Assembly: GCA_963921425.1 (NCBI GenBank)
Contig: OY992840.1
Span: 14,076,501 to 14,140,500 of the forward strand
DNA from: Dryas octopetala
Taxonomy: Eukaryota; Streptophyta; Magnoliopsida; Rosales; Rosaceae
Length of the DNA: 64,000 nt
Direction: 5' to 3'
Below, one piece after another: positions 25,701 to 36,301 of the stretch; positions within the stretch are counted from its first letter, which is position 1, and every line of letters begins with the position of its first letter. The notes below the pieces were generated by a model. The model did not search any database. It worked only from the letters and a program-made list of their open reading frames with translations, and was not told where the DNA came from. The position numbers and the translations under genes were made by a program.

Positions 25701-26719
25701 GCAAAGTGTCCGTGCTAATGACAAGAAAGGAGTTTACCGCTATATTATCAGCTTTGAAGCAGATGTCAATGGTATATGTGGGCAAGCATTACGTGGTATG
25801 CCCTTAAAATCTGGAAATGTAGTGCAGTTGGATGAGCGGAAATGAATTGATCAGAATTTGGTTGCTTTGCAGATAGTTCTATAGACAAGCCTTCATCAAG
25901 TCAATTAAATTCATCAAACAAAAGTGAAGATCAGCTCATAGAGGACATCCCCAAGGGCTGTTCCCATCTTCACCTAGCCTGCCAAACTGCTGATATTGGC
26001 ATGGTAGAGCTACTTTTACAGTATGGTGCAAACATAAATGCCACAGATTTAAAAGGTCAAACACCACTGCATTATTGCGTTATCGGAGGGAAAACTGCTA
26101 TTGCAAAGATGCTTCTTATGAGGTAACCTTTTGTTTGTGCATTTGGTCTACTTCCCCCATCCACCCACCCACACACACACACAAACATATTTATGTCAGT
26201 AGTATGTTTAATTTTTAGTGGAATTGGAAGCTTTTCAGTCGTTGTTGATTATTAGCATGTTTAATTTCTATGTACACGTTTGGCTTGCCATTCCATGACT
26301 GAAATTTCATCTTCCCTGCAATTGACTTTTTGAGACTAGCTTGTCCCTAGTAACAAGATCTTTAGACTAGCTTTTCCCACAGTATATATGTCAATAATAT
26401 TGTTGATGGGCTATTAGAAAACCATGGCCTGGTGGGTTATCATGTTTGAAATCTGTTTTATATCATTTTAGTTTTTCACCCATTTGGTTGATATTCATTC
26501 ACATCCTGTTTGTCTATGATGTTTATCTCTTTCCATAATTGTAAAAGGCCTCTCATGTTGTTCTATCTATTCAATTTCAGGGGAGCTGATCCTCAAGCCA
26601 CTGACAGAGAAGGTAAAACACCATCTAAGCTTGTATCAGAATCAACCTCCAATGACAATGGGATGCTTGCTCTTTTAACAAACTCAACAGATGATGGTTT
26701 CAAATTGAAGGGGAGATAA
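16752..26719 (+). CDS. AGD1: ARF GTPase-activating protein, ACAP type (BAR-PH-ArfGAP-ankyrin)
   Basis: The product should stimulate GTP hydrolysis on ARF small GTPases at endomembranes, affecting vesicle traffic and polar growth. Exons: 16752-16796, 17432-17508, 18001-18101, 18752-18822, 19297-19359, 19879-19923, 20744-20809, 20927-20974, 21069-21164, 21261-21302, 22042-22257, 22461-22592, 22679-22903, 23038-23124, 23211-23543, 24696-24841, 24923-25016, 25630-25795, 25873-26122, 26581-26719. Phases close to 813 aa. Domains: BAR about 1-230; PH about 291-432 ([17 protein letters not shown]); ArfGAP zinc finger C513-C516-C533-C536 with the catalytic arginine at 541 (CX2CX16CX2CX4R); ankyrin repeats about 715-800. 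The N-terminus [15 protein letters not shown] is typical of the AGD1/AGD3 class, and AGD1 fits best by recall and by synteny with the PPR gene. Intron 15 (23544-24695) uses a GC donor (AAG/GCAAGT). Intron 3 carries a small LTR element. Confidence 0.92.
18267..18534 (-). mobile_element. Miniature LTR element (TRIM/SMART-like) in AGD intron 3
   Basis: Two 72-bp direct repeats (18267-18338, 18463-18534) each begin TG and end CA. Just outside the right repeat, 18451-18462 reads on the minus strand TGGTATCAGAAC, close to an initiator-Met tRNA primer-binding site. The element is thus antisense and only 268 bp long with a 124-bp interior and no coding capacity. Flanks CTCTT (18262-18266) and ATCTT (18535-18539) are a probable 5-bp duplication matching at four of five positions. 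The repeats are visibly diverged, so it is old. A related copy lies at about 62277-62546. Confidence 0.75.
18678..18710. repeat. GT microsatellite in AGD intron 3
   Basis: A (TG)n run of about 20 bp is followed by TTTGTGTTTGTG. It lies about 40 bp before exon 4. Confidence 0.8.
25250..25410. other. GC-rich island inside AGD intron 17
   Basis: About 160 bp of balanced composition sits in an otherwise AT-rich intron. It contains short inverted repeats (AGCTCCCTTGAGCT; GGTACAGGCTCC-type on the other strand). It has no clear target-site duplication or family ends. A short antisense frame here has no recognisable domain and is not called as a gene. Confidence 0.35.
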
Positions 26720-28673
26720 TTTTTTACCGTATTTAAGAATACAAGAACAGACTGAAAATATGGAAACTAATTTTCCTAAATGTACATCAGTATAGTTTTG
26801 TGGGTGGAGGTAAATATAGGCAATTTGATTTGCTTTGCTTTGTATCTTTCTATGTACTTTTTTCTTTCAATTTGATTTGTTTTCTTGTATAGAATTTTAG
26901 GCCATTAGCAAATTGTTTTGTTGGTGTATGTAGATCAGTTTAGTTTTGTGGGTTGAGGTAAATGGAGGCACTTTGACTTACTTTTTAACTATTAATTTAC
27001 TTTTGACTTACTTTTTCGCGGTATCTGATTTCTTCTCCCTATAGAATTTTAGGTCATTAGCAAGTTATGTTGCTGGTGTATATAAGATTACAGATGCTTT
27101 CCTTGCGGAAAGAAGCTTCGTTTAAACCATGACGTGCAGATAAAATGCAAATGTAACATAAATCTGTCCATATGGCGAATCTAATTTAGTTTATTTTCTT
27201 GGTTCTTTTTAAGGGACTCACTATAACTTGCTTGTAAAAGTCATGAGGAAAGATGTGGATTGATTATTGAATTAGTAGTGATTAGGTCGTCTATGAACAT
27301 AAAGGACATATTTTGAAATAATTTTAAAAAATTATTGAAAATTCTATTAATAAATCTTTCTGTAACATCTTATTTTCATTATTGAATTTAACATAAGCAT
27401 TACAGGTTGAAAACTGTCACAAAATGTAGACCATGCGAAATCAGACAATTTTAACGGATGACTATTTCAATTTTACTAAACACCATCTGCCCTAGTCCGT
27501 AGTCAATTCCGCATACATTCTATAAAATACAAGATCGCTTGCTACATTATAACAGCAACTATTAGGACTTGGGAGGCATAACCTATGTCCTATGAGGTTC
27601 TAAGCAAATGAGCATTTCTTGCAGAGTTGTTGAACCATGGAAATATCAGCCAGCAAGCCAGCAAATTCACCCTAACCATGGAAAGGGCCTAAACCAAGAG
27701 GTTTCTCTCACAAGCAAAACTGCTACTGACTCAGCCACATTCGTTTAGATATGTTAACTGCACCATCACCTCTTGACATTGCTACCTGCTCTTGCTTTAT
27801 CACCCATCTTCATCATTGGAATCACCGCATTCAATAAGACCACCTTGCATCCTCCCTGTTGTCCCTTCCCCATCCTCTTTGCATGGATGCCTGTTTCAAA
27901 CCAAAAAGCAGTTGCATCAAATTTTCAGAAGAGGAAAACACTACATGAAAACAAACTTTTCCAAGCCAATCTGTAGTAAAATTCACAAACTTCCAGTTTA
28001 TATATCACAGAAACATTCATCGGGAGCGAATTTTTGTAGATATGATATCATTTAGATCTCTTCAAACCATATCCCTCCATCTGCACCCAAGAAAAATCCC
28101 TCCATCAGGGCTAACCTTTCCTGGTGAATCAATTCAATCAGTTATACATTATAACTACTAAGAGATGTATACTAAGGGAATGACTTATTCAAATGATTCT
28201 CATTCTTGAGCATTCCACCAATGTTCTATTACAAGAAAGAAAAAAAGTTTAATATGGACATCTCATATAACTAGCAAAGTAACCATGTCCAACTAAATTA
28301 TATTTAAATATACATTTTCTATGTAATGAGATTAATCTATCACTCTGTGAGTCTGTACAACACTGTATCTTAGGGCACATTATCATTTAGCAGAGACTAA
28401 AGTTATTCTTTTCTTTTTTCATGTAGCTTGGCAAATATTTAAAAAATGTTGTTTCTTAATGATATCAAGTGGAAGTTTACCTTTCTAAGCTCTGTATCAA
28501 CCACTTATCTTAAGGAGTACACAATCACTGGTTCGAGATGGGGAAGCTGCACATTGCAAAAACAGAGCTTTTCCACCACCACAACTTGCTAAGCCCACCC
28601 TGCTTGGGCCAGCATTTGTATTTGGTTCATGGAGCCATAAATAGAAGAGAACCAGAAATTCCACCTTAATCAA
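26720..28673. other. Convergent spacer between the AGD gene and the PPR gene
   Basis: This stretch holds both 3' untranslated regions and no further gene. At about 26785-27082 two imperfect copies of a 148-bp unit (each with TAGTTTTGTGGG, GAGGTAAAT and TAGAATTTTAGG blocks) lie in tandem. The rest is AT-rich with no recognised element. Confidence 0.55.
26785..27082. repeat. 148-bp tandem duplication downstream of AGD
   Basis: The two copies start near 26785 and 26933. Shared blocks in the same order are TAGTTTTGTGGGT, GAGGTAAAT, AGGCA, CTTTGA/ATTTGA, TATAGAATTTTAGG, CATTAGCAA and GTTGNTGGTGTAT. The duplication lies in or just beyond the AGD 3' untranslated region. Confidence 0.75.
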
Positions 28674-31600
28674 CTAGACTTGTGCCTGATAAGAAACTCC
28701 CAATGTTCCTTGCTTCAGGATATTCTCAGAGCAAGCCTCATTTTGGTCTTCATTAATTAAGTCACTTAAACTAGTGGACTCTGAAACCCATCCAAACCTG
28801 AGCATGCTCTCCAGAATCCTTTCTGCTTTCTCCGCATTCCCTGCTTTGTAAAATCCACGAACTAATGTGCTACATGTAGCAAGACTGAGCACAATACCTT
28901 GTTCTCCCATTTCATCAAGTGATTTCATCACTTCAGAAAATCCTTCCCTTTGGAATAGTGCATCTACCGCATTACTGTTCAAGATTGCACCATTGACCAA
29001 AATTTGATCCACCAGCTTTAAAGATTTTACCAAATCACCTTCTTTGCAATAAGCATCAACCATCATACCATAGGATACTTCATCAGGCTTTAGTCCCCTT
29101 GTCACCATCTCCTCAAAAAGAGCAAACATCTTACATCTGCTTCCTGTGCTGTTGTAGCCGTGTAAAAGTGAAGTGTAGGTTAAAATATTTGGCGACAGAT
29201 TCCTTTTCTGCATTTCAAGAAAGAGCTCTTCTGATTCCCTCATCAATCCCCCTTTGCATAGAGAATCAATCAGAATTGTGTAGGTCACATGATTTGGTGT
29301 CACATGCTTATCGACCATATCTTCAACCAACTGGTTAGCTTCCATCACCCTCCCCAATTTGCAGAGTCCATCAATCAAGGCATTGAAAGAAGAAGTGGCA
29401 GCAAAGCCCTTCTCCACCATATCATGAAACAAAGACAGGGCCTTCTCCGAATCACCTGCCTTGCAACACCCATCAATGAGGATGCAGTAGATGAAACTAT
29501 CAGTAGGAATCCTATGCAATCGCATCTCATCTAATAATTGAAATGCCTCAGTCAATTTTCCAGATTTGCTATATCCGTCCATCATTGTAGCACAAGTCAC
29601 AGCGTTAGGAGTCAAACCCTTTCCTGAGATTCCATCAAACAGTTCTCTGGCTCTATCAATGTCACCTGACTTGCACAATCCATTAATCAAGGCATTATAA
29701 GTAACAATGTTTGGATCAATGCCTCTCTGACGCATCTGTTCAAGAAGTTGGAAAGCCTTCTCTACATTTCCCTGCTTACAAAAGCCAGATATGAGAGAGC
29801 TGTAAGTAAAAACATCTGGAACCAGATCCCTCTCAAGGAGCTCAGAGAAAACCTCCATTGCTTCTTCGATTTTTCCATTCCTGGAGAGACCATGAATGAT
29901 GACACTGTAAGTTTTGATGTCTGGGAGCACCCCTCGTCCAAGCATACGTCTAAATGTTGAAAAGGCTTCCACTAAGTTACCCCCTTTGCAGTGTCCTTCA
30001 ATCAGGGCTGTATAGATAACATCATTAGGAGCTATACCACAACCTAGCATCTCCTCAAAATACCTATTTGCAAGTTGCATTTCCCCCTCCTTACAGTATC
30101 CGTGAATAAAAGCCCCATAAGTATATGCATTAGGCCTTAATCCTCTCTCAACCATTTCCATGAAGTAAGTCCTAGCTTCGTCCATTTTTCTGGCTTTGCT
30201 CAGGCCAATTATAAGGGAATTGTAGCAAAAGACGTCAGGCGTGACCCCTTTTTCACTCATTCCTTTTAATAATTTTATTGCCTCTTCAAATTTTCTTTCC
30301 TGGACATGACCTCTAATTACATTCGTGTAGATAACAACACCTGGTTTCAAACCCACAGTAATCATTTCATTCAAAACATTATTAGCCCTTTGCAGATCAC
30401 CACACCGGATTAGGCCATTGATTATCACTCCATAAGTGAAGTCATTGGGTGCCAAGTTCCCCTTCTTCATCTCATTAAGTAATTCACAAACCTTTACCAT
30501 ATTTTGCTTCCGACAATACGCATCAATCAAAAAGTTATATGTCTGAGTGTTAGGTTTAATGCCCATAGCATTCATCTCATTGAGGAGAGCTTCTGCCTTC
30601 TCCATTGCACCAATTCTACAGATCCCAGCAAGGATCACATTATACGTGGAATCACACAACTTAAATCCTCGAGCAACCACCTCGTCCTTGATCTTCAAGG
30701 CCTCTTCCATCTTACCTTCTTTCATGAGCCCATCAATCAAAGCAACATAGTAGCTGTGGTCAGGATTCAAACCTATATCATACATGTCTTTCAATATCAA
30801 TTTTGCTTCTTCCGATCTCTTCTGTTTGCACAACCCATCAAGAAGTGCCGAATAAGTATACCTATCTGGGACCAATCCCTTCTCGACCATAGACTTCTTT
30901 ACCTCAAAGGCTTGATCAACAGCCCCAGTTCTACACAACCCACCAATCACCACATTGTAGGTACTTACATTTGGACTGCAGCGCTTCTCCTCCATCTGAA
31001 AGAGGGCCCTCTTACCCAGCTCAGCATTCCCGGCCTTACAATGTGCATTGATCACATTGGTATAAGTGTAAAAATCAGGGTTTATCTTAGCCTCTAACAT
31101 CCCATTATACACCTTCCAGAACAGCTCCATCCTATTACATTTCAACAAGTCGTTCAACAGAGAATTGCAGCAGTCCAATCTTGGCAAAATCCCAACACGC
31201 ATAACAGTCAAAAACACATCAGCAGCCTCATTCAAGCAACCCACCATCTTAAAAACATTAATTAAAATCTCAAAAACCACTCCATCTGACTCATCACACT
31301 TTTTAAAACACCTGACAAGAGAATCCAAAACTTCCAAAGGCGGCTTACGGGTCTTAACCATTCTCTCTAATAGACCATGAACTTGCCCATACAGCTTGGA
31401 ATTGCATAAAACAACAGCAAGAATCGAAAAAGAATGCAATTTTTGGGGAACACCCATCTGGGTATCAGACCAGTTAAAGAAACTGAGAAGGCGTTTGGGG
31501 TCACCAACCTGTTGGTTTTGTTGAAGAACAGCTCGGACCACATGAGGGTTTAGCTTCTTGAAAAGGTCAGAGGAGTCCAAAACGTAGTGCCAGTCGCTTT

Positions 31601-31760
31601 GTTTGAGAATGGTAGAGATTTCTCTCGCTGTGTCCTCGTCCTGTTTCCAGGTCTCTGACTGTGAGGTGCAATATTTCATGGAAATCACAAGTGCTTTTGC
31701 AATAGCAGTTCGATTGTTTAGCTGAAATGCAAGGAAGTTTCTATGTGAAACTAAACCCAT
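28674..31760 (-). CDS. P-class pentatricopeptide repeat protein, probably mitochondrial
   Basis: This single-exon frame of 1028 aa begins with an Arg-containing, acid-poor leader (MGLVSHRNFLAFQLNNRTA) that fits mitochondrial targeting. About 24 tandem 35-aa PPR motifs follow from roughly residue 150 to 1005, typified by TYNVVIGGLCRTGAVDQAF. There is no E, DYW or SMR domain at the C-terminus, so it is P class. Such proteins bind organelle RNA base by base and affect its stability, splicing or translation; the target RNA cannot be read here. Position next to AGD1 suggests orthology to Arabidopsis At5g61990 (from memory). Intronless structure is normal for the family. The upstream region carries a Mutator-like hairpin about 250 bp from the start codon. 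Confidence 0.93.
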   Translation of the reverse strand: MGLVSHRNFLAFQLNNRTAIAKALVISMKYCTSQSETWKQDEDTAREISTILKQSDWHYVLDSSDLFKKLNPHVVRAVLQQNQQVGDPKRLLSFFNWSDTQMGVPQKLHSFSILAVVLCNSKLYGQVHGLLERMVKTRKPPLEVLDSLVRCFKKCDESDGVVFEILINVFKMVGCLNEAADVFLTVMRVGILPRLDCCNSLLNDLLKCNRMELFWKVYNGMLEAKINPDFYTYTNVINAHCKAGNAELGKRALFQMEEKRCSPNVSTYNVVIGGLCRTGAVDQAFEVKKSMVEKGLVPDRYTYSALLDGLCKQKRSEEAKLILKDMYDIGLNPDHSYYVALIDGLMKEGKMEEALKIKDEVVARGFKLCDSTYNVILAGICRIGAMEKAEALLNEMNAMGIKPNTQTYNFLIDAYCRKQNMVKVCELLNEMKKGNLAPNDFTYGVIINGLIRCGDLQRANNVLNEMITVGLKPGVVIYTNVIRGHVQERKFEEAIKLLKGMSEKGVTPDVFCYNSLIIGLSKARKMDEARTYFMEMVERGLRPNAYTYGAFIHGYCKEGEMQLANRYFEEMLGCGIAPNDVIYTALIEGHCKGGNLVEAFSTFRRMLGRGVLPDIKTYSVIIHGLSRNGKIEEAMEVFSELLERDLVPDVFTYSSLISGFCKQGNVEKAFQLLEQMRQRGIDPNIVTYNALINGLCKSGDIDRARELFDGISGKGLTPNAVTCATMMDGYSKSGKLTEAFQLLDEMRLHRIPTDSFIYCILIDGCCKAGDSEKALSLFHDMVEKGFAATSSFNALIDGLCKLGRVMEANQLVEDMVDKHVTPNHVTYTILIDSLCKGGLMRESEELFLEMQKRNLSPNILTYTSLLHGYNSTGSRCKMFALFEEMVTRGLKPDEVSYGMMVDAYCKEGDLVKSLKLVDQILVNGAILNSNAVDALFQREGFSEVMKSLDEMGEQGIVLSLATCSTLVRGFYKAGNAEKAERILESMLRFGWVSESTSLSDLINEDQNEACSENILKQGTLGVSYQAQV

Positions 31761-32006
31761 TTTATTCTCGAATGCCTAATGGTGATTTTGGTGAGCTTAC
31801 TAAGCTATGGAAGTGCAGGCATCAGAGAAATGCAAAGACAGAGGACGATGCAGCAATGGTGCTGATGTTGGGCTGGACTAGTTTGAACGTTAGCCCACAA
31901 TTTTCTTAATTGAACCGGCTTCTAGATGTACCCGACCATTTTCTTTCCCTACCCATCAAATTTTTTCTCCTAAATATTCCATTTCTACCCTCAAATATAA
32001 AAAGAA
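31761..32006 (-). promoter_or_regulatory. Proximal promoter and leader of the PPR gene (presumed)
   Basis: About 240 bp lie between the PPR start codon and the Mutator-like hairpin. No certain TATA box or leader intron is seen. The insertion leaves only this short stretch of original upstream DNA next to the gene. Confidence 0.35.
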
Positions 32007-33147
32007 GGCTCAATTACAATTTACTCCTACGAACTATAGGGGTGATTTCAAGATGGTCCATAAACAAAAAAATATTTCAAGCGCGTCCACCAGCTTTCAT
32101 AAATTATGCAACGTTAGTGTTTCCGTCCAATTTTTCATTAAATGCTTACGTGTCTTTGCTGACTGGATTTTTTAATGACATGGAGTGCCATGTGGAAAAC
32201 AAAATAATAAAAAATTACAAAACTTGAAAAAATCTGATTTCCTTTTCCTCTCTCCTCTTTCATCTCTCTCTCTCTCTCCCCTTCCCCCACCCAGCCCCGG
32301 CGACCCTCCCCTTCCCCCCACCCAGCCTCCCGCAGCCACCCTCTCCCCCTCAGCCCCAGCCTCACCCCGCCCTTCTCCTCTCTCTTTTCTTTCTCTATTC
32401 TCTCTCTCTTTACTCTCTTCGGCCACCCCACCCTCACCACAGCCCCTCTTGACCCACCACCCTCCCCTCCCTCTCACTGACCTTCTGCACCGGCCCACCA
32501 CCACACCCGTCCACCGACCCACCTCCCCCCTCCACCCAGCCCCAGCCCCGGCGACCTTCCCCCTCCCGGTCGCAAATCTAGCTTCGTCTTCTTCCTTTGA
32601 TTATGGTTGGTTTTTGAATTATCACAGTACGTTAGTTGAATTGGATCTGGAAATCTAACTTCACCATCAATTCATGGTCTGTTGGATTATGATGGGCTTT
32701 TTAGTTGGATTTTTTATTTTTTGTCTGCGGATCCAATACAATGGATTTTTTACTTGAATATTTTGTCTTTTTTCTTGCTAGGCTAGCTCGAAAGCAGGGG
32801 CTGCATAGGGGTGCGCGGCTACTATTGGCCTAGCTGGGTGGGATTGGGGGAGGGGGCTGGGTGGGGCTGGTTTGATGCAAGATGGGGGAGAGGGAAAGGG
32901 CTGGGTCGGGGAAGGGGCTGGGGGCTGGGTGGAGGGGGGAGGTGGGTCGGTGGGTCGGTGGACGGGTGTGGTGGTGGGCTGGTACAGAAGGTCAGTGAGA
33001 GGGAAGGGAGGGTGGTGGGTCAGGAGGGGCTGTGGTGAGGGTGGGGTGGCCGAAGAGAGTGAAGAGAGAAAGAAAAGAGAGAGGAGAGGGGCGGGGTGAG
33101 GCTGGGGCTGGGGGGGAGAGGGTGGCTGCGGGAGGCTGGGTGGGGGA

Positions 33148-33182
<35 letters not shown>

Positions 33183-33447
33183 AGGAGGAGAGAGGAAAAG
33201 GAAATCAGATTTTTTCAAGTTTTGTAATTTTTTATTATTTTGTTTTCCACATGGCATCCACATGGCACTCCATGTCATTAAAAAATCCAGTCAGCAAAGA
33301 CACATAAGCATTTAACGAAAAATTTGACGGAAACACTAACGGTGCATAATTTATGAAAGCTGGTGGACGCGCTTGAAAGATTTTTTTGTTTGAGGACCAT
33401 CTTGAAATCACCCCTATAGTTCGTAAGGGTAAATTGTAATTGAGCCT
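32007..33447. mobile_element. Non-autonomous Mutator-like element with long terminal inverted repeats
   Basis: The 1441-bp element has ends GGCTCAATTACAATTTAC and its reverse complement, and a perfect 9-bp target-site duplication TAAAAAGAA (31998-32006 and 33448-33456), typical of Mutator-like transposons. The two inverted arms run about 0.5 kb each (about 32007-32540 and 32900-33447). Their outer parts are ordinary sequence, and the inner parts are strongly pyrimidine-rich on one strand and purine-rich on the other, including (GA)n. The 350-bp centre has no transposase. Long proline- or glycine-rich frames across the arms are composition artefacts. Confidence 0.88.
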
Positions 33448-33456
33448 AAAAAGAAC

Positions 33457-34046
33457 CCAAAAGGACCCACCCAATACCACCCTTCCCTCCTCCCTCCAAT
33501 CCACTCACCCCGTCAGCCAGCCCCCACTACCAGATGACATATTTGATTTGGAAGTTGATAAGATCGTCAAACTCCCTTGCTTCGAGTTAGAGAGAAGAGA
33601 GAGAGTGTAAGAAAAAGAAGGGAAGAGAGAGGAAGGGGGCCGTCCAACAATGTGTGGGTGGGGAGGGAGCAGGGTAGTGTCAGGTGGGGGGGTCTATCTG
33701 GGTTTTTGATTTTTTTTTTTTTTTTCTACAATTGAGGGTAACATTGGAAGATTCAAGAAATAAAATTTTAGGGGTAGGGGAAGAAAATTGTGGGGGTACG
33801 CTTAGAAGCCCAAAGAATGAATGTGGGCTATATGGGCTATACCCATATGATATGGCCATACCCATTTTCTGCTTCAAACACTCACGTGCGATGCCCAATT
33901 GAGTTGGTTGCAGCTTTCTTCTCCCTCATTTCAACTGTACCTGAGGAAGGTGAGAGAGACCCATCTGTCCTTTATACCCTTCTGCATATTCCTCTGTCCT
34001 ATAGCTCTCGTTAAGAGTTCAATTGCATTATTGTCCATTATAAGCC
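33457..34046 (+). promoter_or_regulatory. Upstream region of the small membrane-protein gene
   Basis: The spacer holds a purine-rich tract (about 33590-33680), T-rich and AT-rich sequence, and the presumed promoter and leader of the gene starting at 34047. Short frames here show no family resemblance. No TATA box is certain. Confidence 0.35.
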
Positions 34047-36301
34047 ATGAATTGGGTGAGGCAGAGAGTGTTGGTTTCTATGGGGAGGAAGTTGCATACT
34101 TATGATGGGCCAAGTGAAAGCTTGAAGACACAGATGGCAGAGCTGGAAAAAATGAGGAAGGGAAAAAACACCAAGAAATTAAAACAACAAGTGTTCGTTG
34201 AGGTTCCAGAGCCTTTAACCTACCTAGACACAGCCACTATGCCCATGATTCTCGCTGCTGTTGGCATAGCCCTCTTCGCTAAGCTCCTCATGATGGTAAA
34301 TTAACAAATTTTTTTTTTATTTTCAAAACCCCATTTGTTTATTTGCTCTCTATTTCCTAAATTTTGTTTCTTCTATCATAATCTCTGAAAATAATTTCAT
34401 CTCATTAAATGTAATGATATTCATAGATGTGGTTTGGGCTAAGGACTTTAAGGTTCTCACATTATTACTTTTGGATTCTGCCTATTGGTGCTGTTTGTGT
34501 TTTGCACGAAACAATCGTTGCATGCCATGCTTGCAAAAGGGTCTCGGATTATCATGTTAACAATGGTTTTCTACTTCTTTGCACGTTATAATTGTTGTAG
34601 TTTTGAGAATGGTAATTCATTTGGTTGAATGGAGATGTAAGTGGCTCTGACTGATCGAAAATATCACATCTTTGATGTGGAGGTTCCATATGTTGTCTTC
34701 TTTAAGTAACCTGTCACTTGTCATGTTTGATTTTGGAATGGAAGGTGAAATAAATAATAGATTCCCTTGTTGAGAGGAAAGTAGAGCTTTTCATGCAAAG
34801 GTTTTATTTGATGTTTCCTGGCAATAAAGTGAATAGCTTGCCTCCTTTTATGTTAATGTTTTGGCTTCCATTGGTTTGCCTACTGAGTGAGTAATGTGAC
34901 TGATCTATAATGCTGGCAGTATGATGACTCAAGATCTCAAGAATTGATTGAGCGCAAAATAAAGAATGCTCCTGCTGAGCAAGGCACTGTTAGGATGCTC
35001 AGTCGTGAGGAGTGGGAAGAAATTCGAGAAGTGAGGCCGAGGACTCCGTTTGAATCCAAGCTTGCTCGTCCAAATGCACGCCTAAGAACTGGAGAACAGT
35101 TGCGCATGGTGAGGCACAAATTAATTTATACTTGTTTCACATAGTCTTGCTGATGGTTGGATAATAGGCTAGGATCATCTTGTTTTCCCACATTACTTCA
35201 TGGTGTCATTTTGGGAATATACATAGAAAATTGGTATAGCCTCTCAAGTTCTAAAACTAATTAAACCCCTTGAAACACCACACTTTTTTCCCCAAACAGC
35301 CATATACAGCATTTGAGCCATTCAGTTTTGGCAGGACATCTAGACATGCCTAAATTGTGCAGGAAAAAAAACCATGTCTTTGATTTGGTTTCTTTTCTGC
35401 TTTCCATTGGCCATTTACCATTTGGATATATACATATATAAACTTGTATTCTTGAATAATCTGCTGAATGTAGCATTACTGCTAATAATAACTAGCCTGC
35501 TGAGCTTTTGTCAAGTTTTTTTAGAACTATTTTTTTCCCCTCTTGTTCTTAGGAGTTATATCATGGTTTCCCAACCGTACTCTCTTGTTATAAATATGTA
35601 AATTATGATAGTTATTTACATGGAGTGATACATTTTTTATATGATAATCTGATCTGTCTCCCAACTATTTCTTCTCTCATTCATTTTATTGGGTTTACCA
35701 TGTGTATGTTAATATGCAAATATTCCTATAAATATTGATAGCTTGGCTAATTCAGGTGCTCTATTCATAGTTTAAGGATGCATCAATTTGGTTTAATCAT
35801 AATAATTTACTCTATCGGTAGTTTAAGCACCAAGCAGCTTCCAAACCGCTTAAAACTTTGTGTTATGAACTTGCTATGTGTGACTGCCGTGGCCAGTATC
35901 ATGCAGTAGACGATCTCTACAATAATTTATTTTGATGCCTTCTTGTTTTCATAATTTTGTTTCATTACCTGCAGGGGAATGTCTTTACCTGGGCATCCGA
36001 CAAGATAACAAATTATTCTAACTCACTAAAGCCTAATCCCCCAGTTATTAGTGGCTCTCATGCCACATATACTGTGCTAGGAAAGTTATATTCCATTGTC
36101 TTGAAAAATAAAGTTTTTGGTTTTTTCTTGTACATATGCTTTGTCCATATCTCTATGTTTCGCTTTCAAGAAGTGAAAGAAATGCTAAAGTTTATACTTG
36201 TTCACATGTTTTTGCAGGAGGATTTGAAAGATTGGACCATTGATGTGCTCACGGATGCACTTGCTCGGGTTGAAGAAAGTGTTAGACACAGTTCCAAGTG
36301 A
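34047..36301 (+). CDS. Small single-pass membrane protein, unrecognised
   Basis: Three exons are proposed: 34047-34295, 34920-35108, 36218-36301. Both introns are phase 0 with GT-AG borders, giving 173 aa. I do not recognise the family. The N-terminus (MNWVRQRVLVSMGRKLHTYD) is basic and acid-poor at first. A hydrophobic segment lies at about residues 65-82 (MPMILAAVGIALFAKLLMM). The second exon is charged (EEWEEIREVRPRTPFESKLA). The tail is acidic/amphipathic (EDLKDWTIDVLTDALARVEE). The look suits a small organelle-membrane protein with most of its mass on one side, but this is inference. An alternative acceptor at 35973-35974 would extend exon 3 in frame by 243 nt (81 codons), since that region is open through to the stop. 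Splicing conservation and smooth charge pattern support a real gene. Confidence 0.72.

Noticed and set aside
30504-31097. Plus-strand frame of 197 aa opposite the PPR gene
   Set aside because: It is antisense to repeated PPR codons, where open mirror frames are common, and has no family resemblance.
32185-33278. Long proline-rich and glycine-rich frames on both strands (about 75-166 aa)
   Set aside because: They are composition artefacts of the CT/GA-rich inverted arms of the Mutator-like element and appear in mirror image on both arms.
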